Origin: Roseovarius nitratireducens
Lineage (GTDB): Bacteria; Pseudomonadota; Alphaproteobacteria; Rhodobacterales; Rhodobacteraceae
NCBI RefSeq assembly: GCF_002925845.1
Contig: NZ_PDNI01000053.1
Location: 1 to 40,108, forward strand
DNA: 40,108 nucleotides
Direction: 5' to 3'
Part shown: in pieces, positions 16,878 through 24,012 of the stretch
Numbering within the stretch: position 1 is the first letter of the stretch
Layout: every line of letters starts with the position of its first letter
Notes under the pieces: generated by a model
The model's database searches: none
Seen by the model: only the letters and a program-made list of their open reading frames with translations
What the model was told of the DNA's origin: nothing
Program-made: the position numbers and the translations under genes

Positions 16878-17636
16878 ATGATCGCGGCATCGGTCAGGCG
16901 AATGGGAGGCGCGCACTGGCTTGCACTCTACGCGCTGATCCTCGGCGCTTGGGGGCTGCTCTACGCGATGGCCCTGCCCGCCGCGCTGCGCGAGGGCGCG
17001 GTGATCTACGGCACCGATTTCCTGCGCAGCCTGTGCATCGTCACGCCCGATGCCGCCGGATTCGCGCGCATCATCCTGATGTGGGCGCTGATGTCGGCGG
17101 CGATGATGGCGCCCACCGCGCTGCCAGCCTTCGCCACCTACGAGGATCTGGGCCACAGCGCCAAGACGCGCCTCGGCGCGCTGGTGGCGGGCTATCTCTC
17201 CGTTTGGCTGGGATTCTCGGTGCTCGCGGCGGGCGCGCAGATGGCGCTGTTCAACGCGGGGCTGCTGACGGCCTTCGGCGACAGCCGCTCCGGCGTCCTG
17301 TCGGCGGCGCTGCTGGCGCTGGCCGGGGCCTATCAGTTCAGCCCCGCCAAGGAGGCGTGCCTGTCGAAATGCCGCCGCCCGCTGGTGTTCTTCATGGCCC
17401 ATTGGGACGAGGGGCCGCTGCGCAACGGGCTTCGGCTGGGCCTCGTGTGCCTCGGCTGCTGCTGGGCGCTGATGGCGCTGGCGTTTGTCGGCGGGGTGAT
17501 GAACCTCGCCTTCATGGGGCTGGCAACGGTGATCATGGTTCTGGAAAAGCTGCCCAACCTGGGGCGGTATCTGACACGGCCCCTCGGGGTGGTGCTGCTC
17601 TGCGCCGCGCCTTGGGTTCTGTTCACAACGATCTGA
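16878..17636 (+). CDS. DUF2182 integral membrane protein
   Basis: A 252-residue membrane protein with about six hydrophobic segments, matching DUF2182 (described in databases as a predicted metal-binding integral membrane protein). Characteristic features are MWALMSAAMMAP in the second segment, YQFSPAKEACLSKCRRP, and the GLRLGLVCLGCCWALM helix. The CLSKC pair and the methionine-rich helix may bind a soft metal, but this is unproven. AGGGAGAGAG precedes the ATG. It is the first gene of the rightward operon that contains dmdA, and DUF2182 is commonly found with DUF1326, as here. Confidence 0.8.
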   Translation: MIAASVRRMGGAHWLALYALILGAWGLLYAMALPAALREGAVIYGTDFLRSLCIVTPDAAGFARIILMWALMSAAMMAPTALPAFATYEDLGHSAKTRLGALVAGYLSVWLGFSVLAAGAQMALFNAGLLTAFGDSRSGVLSAALLALAGAYQFSPAKEACLSKCRRPLVFFMAHWDEGPLRNGLRLGLVCLGCCWALMALAFVGGVMNLAFMGLATVIMVLEKLPNLGRYLTRPLGVVLLCAAPWVLFTTI

Positions 17637-17657
17637 AAACACGAAGGAGACCGGAAA

Positions 17658-18287
17658 ATGGCGTTGGACACGGTGGGCACGGTGCCCTGGACGATCAAGG
17701 GAGAGCTGATCCTCAACTGCAACTGCACGGTGTTCTGCCCCTGCGTGGTCAGCCTCGGCAAGCATCCGCCCACCGAAGGCTACTGCCAGGCATGGTCGGG
17801 CGTGCGCATCGACGAGGGCCACTACGGCGATACGGACCTTGGCGGGCTGAACGTCGGGCTGATGCTGGAAATCCCCGGCCTGATGGCGCGCGGCAACTGG
17901 AAGGCCGCAGCCTATATCGACGAGCGCGCCAGCGACGACGCCTACGAGGCGCTGGTCAACATCTTCTCGGGCCGCGCGCGCGGCACCACGGGCCTGTTCG
18001 GCGTGCTGGTCAGCGAATTTCTGGGCGCCGAGCGCGCGCCGGTCGTGTTCGAGACCGAAGGCAAGGCACGCCGCCTGATGGTGGGCAAGAAGATCCAGGG
18101 CGAGGTGGTGCCCGTCGAGGGGCATGGCGGCCAGGATATCGTCGTCACCAATACCGAGTACTGGATGGGCCCCGACATCACGGTCGCCACCGCCACCAAG
18201 GGCCGCGTGCGCGCATTCGGCCGGGTCTGGGATTTCGACGGCCGCAGCGCGGAAATCTGTCAGATCGACTGGAAAGGGCCGCGCTGA
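17658..18287 (+). CDS. DUF1326 domain protein
   Basis: A 209-residue soluble protein of the DUF1326 family. The N-terminal cysteine cluster (C21, C23, C27, C29, then C43; NCNCTVFCPC) is the family hallmark and could bind a metal or take part in thiol chemistry. No signal peptide is visible. A good GAAGGAG ribosome site lies 7 bp before the ATG. Its TGA overlaps the DinB-type ATG. Neither the reaction nor the ligand is known. Its location upstream of dmdA under a shared operator suggests a supporting role in DMSP or methanethiol metabolism, which is inference. Confidence 0.8.
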   Translation: MALDTVGTVPWTIKGELILNCNCTVFCPCVVSLGKHPPTEGYCQAWSGVRIDEGHYGDTDLGGLNVGLMLEIPGLMARGNWKAAAYIDERASDDAYEALVNIFSGRARGTTGLFGVLVSEFLGAERAPVVFETEGKARRLMVGKKIQGEVVPVEGHGGQDIVVTNTEYWMGPDITVATATKGRVRAFGRVWDFDGRSAEICQIDWKGPR

Positions 18288-18802
18288 TGATGCTGACGGC
18301 GGATTATGTCGCGCTGATGGCGCGCTATAATGCGTGGCAGAACGCGCAACTCACGCGCGCCATCGACGGGGTGAGCCTCAAGCTGCTGACCGAGGATCAC
18401 GGGGCCTTCTTCGGCTCCATCCTCGGCACGCTCAACCACATCCTCTGGGCCGACCGCATCTGGCTGCACCGCCTTGGCGTCGAGGGCACCCGCCCCGAGG
18501 GTGGCATCGCAGAGAGCACGACGCTCACCCCCACCGGTGCGGCGTGGAGCGCCGCGCGCTTTGCCGTCGATGGGCGGATCGGCGCATGGGCGGGACGGGT
18601 GCACAGCATCGACCTCACCGGCAACCTGACTTGGTATTCCGGGGCATCCGGGGCCGAGGTCACACGGCCCGTGGCGGCCTGCGTCGCCCATCTGTTCAAC
18701 CATCAGACCCATCACCGCGGGCAGGTCCACGCGATGCTGACGCGCGCGGGGCTGACGGCGCCGGTCACCGACATCGTTTTCATGCCCGAGGAGGCACAAT
18801 GA
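18287..18802 (+). CDS. DinB-family protein
   Basis: A 171-residue four-helix-bundle protein of the DinB/YfiT superfamily. The probable metal triad is H51 (LNHILWADRIW), H139 and H143 (HLFNHQTHHRGQVHAML). Characterised relatives are metal-dependent thiol transferases or isomerases that use mycothiol, bacillithiol or glutathione. It overlaps the DUF1326 stop (TGATG) and the dmdA start (ATGA), so the three genes are translationally coupled. A thiol-transfer role for a DMSP-derived sulfur compound would be sensible but is only a hypothesis. A second ATG three bases downstream (18290) is an equally good start. Confidence 0.82.
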   Translation: MMLTADYVALMARYNAWQNAQLTRAIDGVSLKLLTEDHGAFFGSILGTLNHILWADRIWLHRLGVEGTRPEGGIAESTTLTPTGAAWSAARFAVDGRIGAWAGRVHSIDLTGNLTWYSGASGAEVTRPVAACVAHLFNHQTHHRGQVHAMLTRAGLTAPVTDIVFMPEEAQ

Positions 18803-19911
18803 ACGCACCGCTCCTGTCGCTGTCGCGCCGGTTGCGCCGCACGCCCTTTTCCGACGGGGTCGAGGCGGCGGGGGTCAAGGCCTACACGGTCTACAACCAC
18901 ATGCTGTTGCCCACTGTCTTTCGCTCCATCGAGGAAGACTACCGCCACCTCAAGGAGGCGGTGCAGGTCTGGGACGTGGCCTGCGAGCGGCAGGTCGAAT
19001 TGCGCGGCCCCGATGCGGGCCGCCTGATGCAGATGCTCACCCCCCGCGACCTGCGCGGCATGACGCCGGGACAGTGCTATTACGTGCCCATCGTCGACGA
19101 GACGGGCGGCATGCTCAACGACCCGGTGGCGGTGAAACTGGCCGAGGATCGCTGGTGGATCTCGATTGCCGACTCGGACCTTCTCTACTGGGTGCGCGCC
19201 ACGGCACACGGCTGGCGGCTCGACGTGCTGGTCGATGAGCCGGATGTATCGCCGCTGGCCATTCAGGGCCCGCGCGCCGATGACCTGATGGCGGCGGTCT
19301 TTGGTGACGCGGTGCGCGATATCCGCTTCTTCCGCTTCGGCGTGTTCGACTTTCTCGGCCGCGACATGGTGATCGCGCGCTCGGGCTATTCCAAGCAGGG
19401 CGGGTTCGAGATCTACGTGGAAGGCGGCGACCTCGGCATGCCGCTGTGGAATGCGCTGATGGAGGCCGGGAAGGAGTGGGACGTGCATGCCGGGTGCCCC
19501 AACCTGATCGAGCGGATCGAGGGCGGATTGCTGAGCTACGGCAACGACATGACCGACGACAACACGCCCCATGAATGCGGGCTGGGCCGGTTCTGCAACA
19601 CCCACACGGCGATCGGCTGCATCGGGCGCGACGCCCTGCTGCGGGTGGCCAAGGAAGGCCCGGTGCAGCAAATCTGCGCCATCGCCATTGAGGGCGGCGC
19701 GGTGCCACCCTGCCGCGAATGGTGGCCGGTCCTGTCGGAAAAGGGCAAACGCGTGGGGCGGATCAGCTCCGCCGCGTGGTCGCCGGATCATCAAACCAAC
19801 GTGGCCATCGGCATGGTGCGCATGACCCATTGGGACGCAGGGAGCCAGTTGCGCATCATGGCCCCGGGTGGCGAGCGGCGCGGGGTGGTGCAGGACGGGT
19901 TCTGGGCCTGA
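18799..19911 (+). CDS. dmdA: Dimethylsulfoniopropionate demethylase DmdA
   Basis: A 370-residue GcvT-fold protein, the usual DmdA length. It moves a methyl group from DMSP to tetrahydrofolate, giving methylmercaptopropionate and 5-methyl-THF. DmdA-like segments are RRLRRTPFSDGVEAAGVKAY, YNHMLLPTVF, WDVACERQVE, SPLAIQGPRADDLM, ARSGYSKQGGFEIYVEG, GCPNLIERIEGGLLSYGNDM and ECGLGRF. These match my recollection of Pelagibacter and Ruegeria DmdA much better than glycine-cleavage T protein. GAGGAGG precedes the ATG at 18799. acuI follows, as in other roseobacters. dmdBCD for later steps are not in the window. Confidence 0.9.
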   Translation: MNAPLLSLSRRLRRTPFSDGVEAAGVKAYTVYNHMLLPTVFRSIEEDYRHLKEAVQVWDVACERQVELRGPDAGRLMQMLTPRDLRGMTPGQCYYVPIVDETGGMLNDPVAVKLAEDRWWISIADSDLLYWVRATAHGWRLDVLVDEPDVSPLAIQGPRADDLMAAVFGDAVRDIRFFRFGVFDFLGRDMVIARSGYSKQGGFEIYVEGGDLGMPLWNALMEAGKEWDVHAGCPNLIERIEGGLLSYGNDMTDDNTPHECGLGRFCNTHTAIGCIGRDALLRVAKEGPVQQICAIAIEGGAVPPCREWWPVLSEKGKRVGRISSAAWSPDHQTNVAIGMVRMTHWDAGSQLRIMAPGGERRGVVQDGFWA

Positions 19912-19926
19912 GCGGTCCTTGAGCGC

Positions 19927-19980
19927 GGGAGTGAGGGGCCAGCCCCTCACACTCCCCGGAATATTTCTGGCAAGATGAAG
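19927..19980 (+). repeat. Hairpin plus conserved tail between dmdA and acuI
   Basis: GGGAGTGAGGGGC (19927-19939) can pair with the following GCCCCTCAC...TCCC (19942-19956) apart from a two-base bulge, giving a strong stem with a tiny loop. It is followed by GGAATATTTCTGGCAAGATG (19958-19977). I recognise this hairpin-plus-tail as a type of intergenic repeat common in Rhodobacterales genomes, from memory and without a search. Its position suggests partial termination or mRNA end protection between dmdA and acuI. Confidence 0.55.
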
Positions 19981-20016
19981 CAGGGGGCTGGCCCTGCGAT
20001 CGGGAAGGAGAGCGAT

Positions 20017-21012
20017 ATGTTCAACGCATTGGTCGTCGAGAAGGACGAGGAGAGCGGCAAGACATCCGCAGCGGTGAAGGAGATTTCGGTCGAGGACCTG
20101 CCACATGGCGAGGTTCTGGTCGCGGTCGACTATTCCACGGTGAATTACAAGGACGGGCTCTGCATCGGGCCGGGCGGCGGCCTCGTGCGCAAATATCCGC
20201 ATGTGCCGGGCATCGACTTCGCCGGGACCGTCGAGGAGAGCCACGACGACCGCTACAAGCCCGGCGACAAGGTGGTGCTCACCGGCTGGCGCGTGGGCGA
20301 GGCGCATTGGGGCGGCTACGCGCAAAAGGCGCGAGTTCTGGCCGACTGGCTGGTGCCGCTGCCCGAGGGGCTGGACACGCGGTCCGCGATGGCCGTGGGC
20401 ACCGCAGGCTTTACCGCGATGCTGGCGGTGATGGCGCTGGAGGATCACGGGCTTGCGCCCGGGCACGGCCCGGTTCTGGTCACCGGGGCCGCAGGCGGGG
20501 TCGGATCGGTGGCGACCGCGATCCTGGGGCATCTGGGCCACGAGGTGGCCGCCGTCACCGGTCGCCCCGATCAGGAGGACTATCTGCGCGGCTTGGGTGC
20601 CAGCCAGATCGTCGCCCGCGAGGATCTGACCGACGTGACGCGCAAGCCGCTGGAAGCCGAACAATGGGCCGGTTGCGTCGATGCGGTGGCGGGCGCGATG
20701 CTGGGCCGGGTGCTCAAGCAGATGAAATACGGCACGTCCGTGGCCGCCATCGGCCTTGCCGGCGGGGCGGCGATCGAGGGCGCGCTGATCACGCCCTTCA
20801 TCCTGCGCGGCGTCAACCTTCTGGGCATCGACAGCGTCATGCAGCCCTATCAAAACCGCCTGCGCGCCTGGCAGCGGATCGCGCGCGATCTGCCGATGGA
20901 CAAGCTCGAGGCGATGGTGCAGCCCGCCACCCTCTCGGACCTGCCCGCGCTGGGGCGCGATATCCTCAAGGGGCAGGTCAGGGGCCGCGTTGTGGTCGAT
21001 GTAAACGCCTGA
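20017..21012 (+). CDS. acuI: NADPH-dependent acryloyl-CoA reductase AcuI
   Basis: A 331-residue medium-chain reductase of the zinc-less YhdH/AcuI type. Features include VDYSTVNYKDGLCIG, PHVPGIDFAGTVEES, the GWRVGEAHWGGYAQ segment of this subfamily, and the NADPH-binding VTGAAGGVGSVA. It reduces toxic acryloyl-CoA, an intermediate of DMSP and acrylate catabolism, to propionyl-CoA. The ATG at 20017 follows GGAAGGAG at ideal spacing. It lies 105 bp downstream of dmdA with a hairpin in the gap, so it may be expressed both from the operon promoter and at a reduced level after the hairpin. Confidence 0.9.
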   Translation: MFNALVVEKDEESGKTSAAVKEISVEDLPHGEVLVAVDYSTVNYKDGLCIGPGGGLVRKYPHVPGIDFAGTVEESHDDRYKPGDKVVLTGWRVGEAHWGGYAQKARVLADWLVPLPEGLDTRSAMAVGTAGFTAMLAVMALEDHGLAPGHGPVLVTGAAGGVGSVATAILGHLGHEVAAVTGRPDQEDYLRGLGASQIVAREDLTDVTRKPLEAEQWAGCVDAVAGAMLGRVLKQMKYGTSVAAIGLAGGAAIEGALITPFILRGVNLLGIDSVMQPYQNRLRAWQRIARDLPMDKLEAMVQPATLSDLPALGRDILKGQVRGRVVVDVNA

Positions 21013-21069
21013 GCCTTGCCAAGCAACGCGCCCCCCGCTAGCCATGGGACAAGCGGGGAGCCAGGCATC

Positions 21070-21576
21070 ATGGATACCGGGGTGGAGATCACCATCCGAT
21101 ACGCGCGCGACGCGGATTTCACTGCGCTGTGGCCTATCCTGCGCGGCGTGATCCGCGCCGGTGACACCTATACCATAGAGCCCGGCCTCACCCGCGAGGC
21201 GGTGCGCGCGCTCTGGATGGAGGTGCCGCGCGCCACCTACGTGGCCGAGATCGCGGGCGAGGTTCTGGGCACCTATTACATCAAGACCAATCAGCCGGGC
21301 GGCGGCGCGCATGTCTGCAACGCGGGCTTCATGGTGAGCGAGGCGGCGCGCGGGCGCGGCCTCGCACGGGCGATGTGCCTGCATTCGCAGGACGAGGCGC
21401 GCGCCATGGGCTACCTCGCGATGCAGTTCAATTTCGTGGTCGAGACCAATCGCGGCGCCATCGCGCTGTGGGAGGATCTGGAGTTTGAGACGGTGGGCCG
21501 CCTGCCGCGCGCGTTTCAGCATCCCACCGAGGGCCTCGTGGATGCGCGGGTGATGTACAAGTGGCTCGGGGATTGA
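21070..21576 (+). CDS. GNAT family N-acetyltransferase
   Basis: A 168-residue GNAT-fold protein. N-terminal TIRYARDADFTALW and the acetyl-CoA binding motif (GFMVSEAARGRGLARAM, the R/Q-x-x-G-x-G/A equivalent being ARGRGLA) are clear. ETNRGAIALWEDLEFE is the usual C-terminal region. The ATG at 21070 has GGGGAG in the upstream region. The substrate cannot be predicted. It follows acuI by 57 bp and may be the last gene of that unit; it is also the last core gene before the integrase module. Confidence 0.85.
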   Translation: MDTGVEITIRYARDADFTALWPILRGVIRAGDTYTIEPGLTREAVRALWMEVPRATYVAEIAGEVLGTYYIKTNQPGGGAHVCNAGFMVSEAARGRGLARAMCLHSQDEARAMGYLAMQFNFVVETNRGAIALWEDLEFETVGRLPRAFQHPTEGLVDARVMYKWLGD

Positions 21577-21623
21577 TCCGGGTACAGGCCGCCGCCCGGC
21601 CCGGCATGGTGACCCTCATGGCT

Positions 21624-21665
21624 TCAACCACAAGGCCTCAACCACGAGGCCTCAACCACAAGGCC
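21624..21665 (+). repeat. Three tandem 14-bp repeats upstream of integrase
   Basis: TCAACCACAAGGCC occurs at 21624-21637, TCAACCACGAGGCC at 21638-21651 and the first form again at 21652-21665, with no spacer. Regular short direct repeats close to a tyrosine integrase gene are often its arm-type binding sites. No coding function is apparent here. Reading them as part of attP or attL is inference. Confidence 0.6.
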
Positions 21666-21788
21666 GTGGTGCGGGCGGCCTGCGTGGAAGTCTTGTCCGA
21701 TACCGTCCAATGCTGTTGGCCGCGCGCTTTAGGCGCGCCAACCTTTCGCCGGGGTCTGTCCGATGCCGTCCGGCGGGGACCGGCCCGG

Positions 21789-21849
21789 CGTGACGCAATC
21801 CGACGTCACGGTGGCGGACCAGATGGCGGACCAGATGGCGGACCAGATC
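21789..21849 (+). repeat. Inverted repeat and three 12-bp tandem repeats before integrase start
   Basis: CGTGACG (21789-21795) and CGTCACG (21804-21810) form a perfect 7-bp inverted repeat. Directly after it GCGGACCAGATG appears at 21814-21825 and 21826-21837 and, with one change, at 21838-21849. The tract ends at the ATG (21850) that I take as the integrase start. If a start at 21763 were used it would encode ADQM repeats, atypical for this family. It looks like a regulatory or recombinase-binding region. Confidence 0.55.
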
Positions 21850-23040
21850 ATGGGGAACCTCACCGCGGTAGCGATCCGCAAGGCCGGGCCGGGCAGGCTC
21901 GGCGACGGCAAGGGCCTCGAGCTGCACAAGGGCGACGGCGCCGGAAAGTGGGTGTGGCGCTATTCCTTCGCGGGCAAACGGCGGCAGATGGGGCTTGGCA
22001 CCTGGCCGGATGTGAGCCTTGCCGACGCGCGCGCCCAGCGCGACAAATGGGCGTCGGTGCTCACCCAGGGGCGCGATCCGATCACTGAGCGGCGCGCCGA
22101 GATCGAGGCCGCCCGGGCCGAGATCGAGCGCGACGATCCAACACTCGAGACGCTGGCTCGCGACGTACTCGAGTCGCGCAAGGCAACGCTCAGAAACGAT
22201 GGCAAAGCGGGCCGATGGCTCTCACCGTTGGAGCGGCACATCTTCCCGAAGATCGGCCGCAAGCCCATCAGCACCATCCGACAGCACGACCTCAAGGCCG
22301 TGCTCGCCCCGATCTGGCGGACAAAGCACCCCACTGCCGAGAAGGCGATCCAGCGGCTTCGAATCGTGTTCCGGCAGGGCAAGCTCATGGGCTACGACTG
22401 CGACCCCTTCACCGTCGAGGCGGCGCAGCACATGCTTGGCGCAGTGATCCACACGCCGGAGCCCATCCCGGCTACACCGTGGCAGGACATCCCTGACCTC
22501 TTCGCGCGGCTCGAGGGACGCGGCACCACCGCCGCCTGCCTCCGCTTCATGATCCTGACGCTGGTGCGCGCCTCGGGATGTCGCGGCGCACGCTTCTACG
22601 AGATAGAGGGCGACGTGTGGACCGTGCCCGCCGAGCGCATGAAGGGTCAGGTGGGCAAGGTGCGGGATTTCAGAGTGCCGCTATCAGACGCCGCGATGGA
22701 GATCGTCGAGGCGCGCAGGGCACTCGGCGGGGACTACTTGTTCGCGGTCTACAGCGGCAATCCCGTGAGCGATGCTGGCCTCTCGAAATTCATGCGCGAC
22801 ATGGGCGAATCTGGTCGGCCGCACGGGTTCCGAACCAGCTTCCGAACTTGGGTCCAGGACACCGATGCGACAGGCTGGGAAGTCTCGGAAACGGTGCTCG
22901 CCCACACCATCGGCGGACGGGTGGAGCGGTCATACGCCCGCTCTGACATGCTCGAGCGTCGCCGCCCTGTCATGCAGGCTTGGGCGGATTACGTGACGGT
23001 TGCGACCGGTGCCGCAAACGTCGTGCGGCTAGGGTGCTAA
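21850..23040 (+). CDS. int: Tyrosine integrase (DUF4102 arm-binding, P4/CP4-57 type)
   Basis: A 396-residue integrase from the chosen start. The N-terminal arm-binding domain (LTAVAIRKAGPGRLGDGKGL, then WVWRYSFAGKRRQMGLG and WPDVSLADARAQRDK) is followed by a SAM-like core-binding domain and the catalytic domain. Probable active-site residues are the Arg of LVRASGCRG, the Lys of PAERMKGQ, HGFR, the His of LAHTIGG and the nucleophile Tyr of RSYARSD, so it appears intact. The helix after the first Arg has Gly where Glu is usual. The start is uncertain: ATGs at 21763 and 21826 are also in frame, and none has a clear ribosome site. No cargo gene survives beside it. Confidence 0.9.
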   Translation: MGNLTAVAIRKAGPGRLGDGKGLELHKGDGAGKWVWRYSFAGKRRQMGLGTWPDVSLADARAQRDKWASVLTQGRDPITERRAEIEAARAEIERDDPTLETLARDVLESRKATLRNDGKAGRWLSPLERHIFPKIGRKPISTIRQHDLKAVLAPIWRTKHPTAEKAIQRLRIVFRQGKLMGYDCDPFTVEAAQHMLGAVIHTPEPIPATPWQDIPDLFARLEGRGTTAACLRFMILTLVRASGCRGARFYEIEGDVWTVPAERMKGQVGKVRDFRVPLSDAAMEIVEARRALGGDYLFAVYSGNPVSDAGLSKFMRDMGESGRPHGFRTSFRTWVQDTDATGWEVSETVLAHTIGGRVERSYARSDMLERRRPVMQAWADYVTVATGAANVVRLGC

Positions 23041-23051
23041 ACGCTTATGCA

Positions 23052-23129
23052 CTCAAACTGGAAATTGTGGTGGGGAATCTTAAGCGTGGGGCTACGGTTC
23101 GCGGTGTGGCCGCGAGCTATGGGCAGGGC
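23052..23129 (+). pseudogene. Possible transposase HTH remnant
   Basis: In frame here is LKLEIVVGNLKRGATVRGVA followed by ASYGQ, which resembles the N-terminal helix-turn-helix of IS3/IS66-type transposase accessory proteins. The similarity ends after about 25 residues and no start codon or continuation exists. It lies directly after the integrase stop. Tentative recognition of a short fragment. Confidence 0.3.
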
Positions 23130-23309
23130 AACGTGAACACCATCGCCAGAATCGAATTTAGCACAATCACGAAGAATGTGGGTTCATAAAATTTCGCGTT
23201 TCTACTCACCCAGCTCGAGGCAACCCCTGCAAGCGCTGTCGGGCAAGGCGACAATGTGCTGGCTTCCCCACCGGTGGACGAGCGGATCGAGCGATTGCCC
23301 GCGATCCGT

Positions 23310-23450
23310 TCAGGGTCTCACCGCAACGACTTCGATTTCGACCAGCCAGGCCGGGTTGGCAAGGCCAGCCACCTCGAAGACGGAGCGGGTGGGCAGGTCG
23401 GGCTGCTCTTCCGTTCCGAAGTGCTGGATGTAGCCTTCCATGAAGCCGGA
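23310..23450 (-). pseudogene. RidA (YjgF) C-terminal remnant
   Basis: The minus strand encodes SGFMEGYIQHFG, then PTRSVFEVAGLA and LVEIEVVAV before a TGA at 23312-23310. This is the last ~46 residues of a RidA/YjgF enamine deaminase. The sequence before it (beyond 23450) no longer matches the family and lacks the N-terminal two thirds, so it is a truncated relic. It neighbours the transposase fragment, which probably caused the truncation. Confidence 0.65.
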
Positions 23451-23509
23451 AAACTCTCGCCAACGGCGGTAGAAGGTTCGGGGGCGGACCACTGGTTCCG
23501 GGTGGATGA

Positions 23510-23620
23510 AAGTTCAGTGGCAGGTCAGCCGCAACCCGCTACGACAAGACCGCCGAGAGCTTCCTCGGCTTCATCGACATCACCTCGATCCGTCTATGGA
23601 TACGCCATTTGTCAACATGA
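23510..23620 (+). pseudogene. IS5-family transposase C-terminal remnant
   Basis: Reading from 23510 gives a tail containing ATRYDKTAESFLGFIDI and IRLWIRHLST before a TGA at 23618-23620. ATRYDKTA followed by FLGF is the conserved C-terminus of IS5-group (IS427-like) DDE transposases. Only about 36 residues remain; the catalytic part is gone. It lies back to back with the RidA fragment and marks a former insertion. Confidence 0.75.
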
Positions 23621-24012
23621 CCTAGGAGGTGAGTGACGAGGCAGACCGAAGCGAAGATCGAAGTCCAGACAAAACCCAGCTTGGGGACAGTCGAACCTCC
23701 GTCGTTTTGCTACACATTTTGCTACACGCAAAATATTACAATTCATTAAATTCAATATGTTAGATAACGTGTCCTGACAGATTGATGCCTGCCGGTCGCC
23801 ACCACTTCTGAGCTGGTTAACGCGCAACGTATCTTGGAAGCCGGATTACGGAACCGGACCTCTTACCCGTCCCGCCAGCCGCGGCATTGGCGTTTTGCGG
23901 ACTACTGCGACAAGCTAGTCGGGCTCCTGAAGGCACTCGTGGCCATCAACACGTCGATTTGCCGCGCTGAGCCTCCGCGTTTGCGAGAGCCGTGATTTCG
24001 CAGGTCGCTTGC
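23621..24012. other. Gene-free scar segment with AT-rich patch
   Basis: No convincing gene is seen. At 23705-23728 the 12-mer TTTTGCTACAC(A/G) is repeated in tandem, and the second copy forms TTTTGC-TACAC-GCAAAA (23717-23733), a perfect 6-bp stem. The following bases to about 23775 are strikingly AT-rich for this genome. An open but unrecognised plus-strand frame runs from about 23787 to 23995 without a good start. The segment may be the far edge of the integrase element. Confidence 0.45.

Noticed and set aside
16730-18802. A plus-strand open frame of 690 codons ending in the DinB sequence
   Set aside because: Only the part from 18287 is a real protein; the rest overlaps DUF2182 and DUF1326 in another frame and reads as arginine-rich noise, so no fusion is claimed.
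18712-21522. A minus-strand open frame of 936 codons opposite dmdA-acuI-GNAT
   Set aside because: Low-complexity composition antisense to recognised genes with ribosome sites; no family features.
23641-23740. Possible tRNA 3' end as integration target
   Set aside because: I could not fold a cloverleaf or find a T-arm with conserved bases; no tRNA gene is supported.
23787-23997. Open plus-strand frame in the scar region, with a segment FADYCDKLVGLLKALVA
   Set aside because: No start codon with a ribosome site and no recognisable family; kept only as a note in the scar feature.
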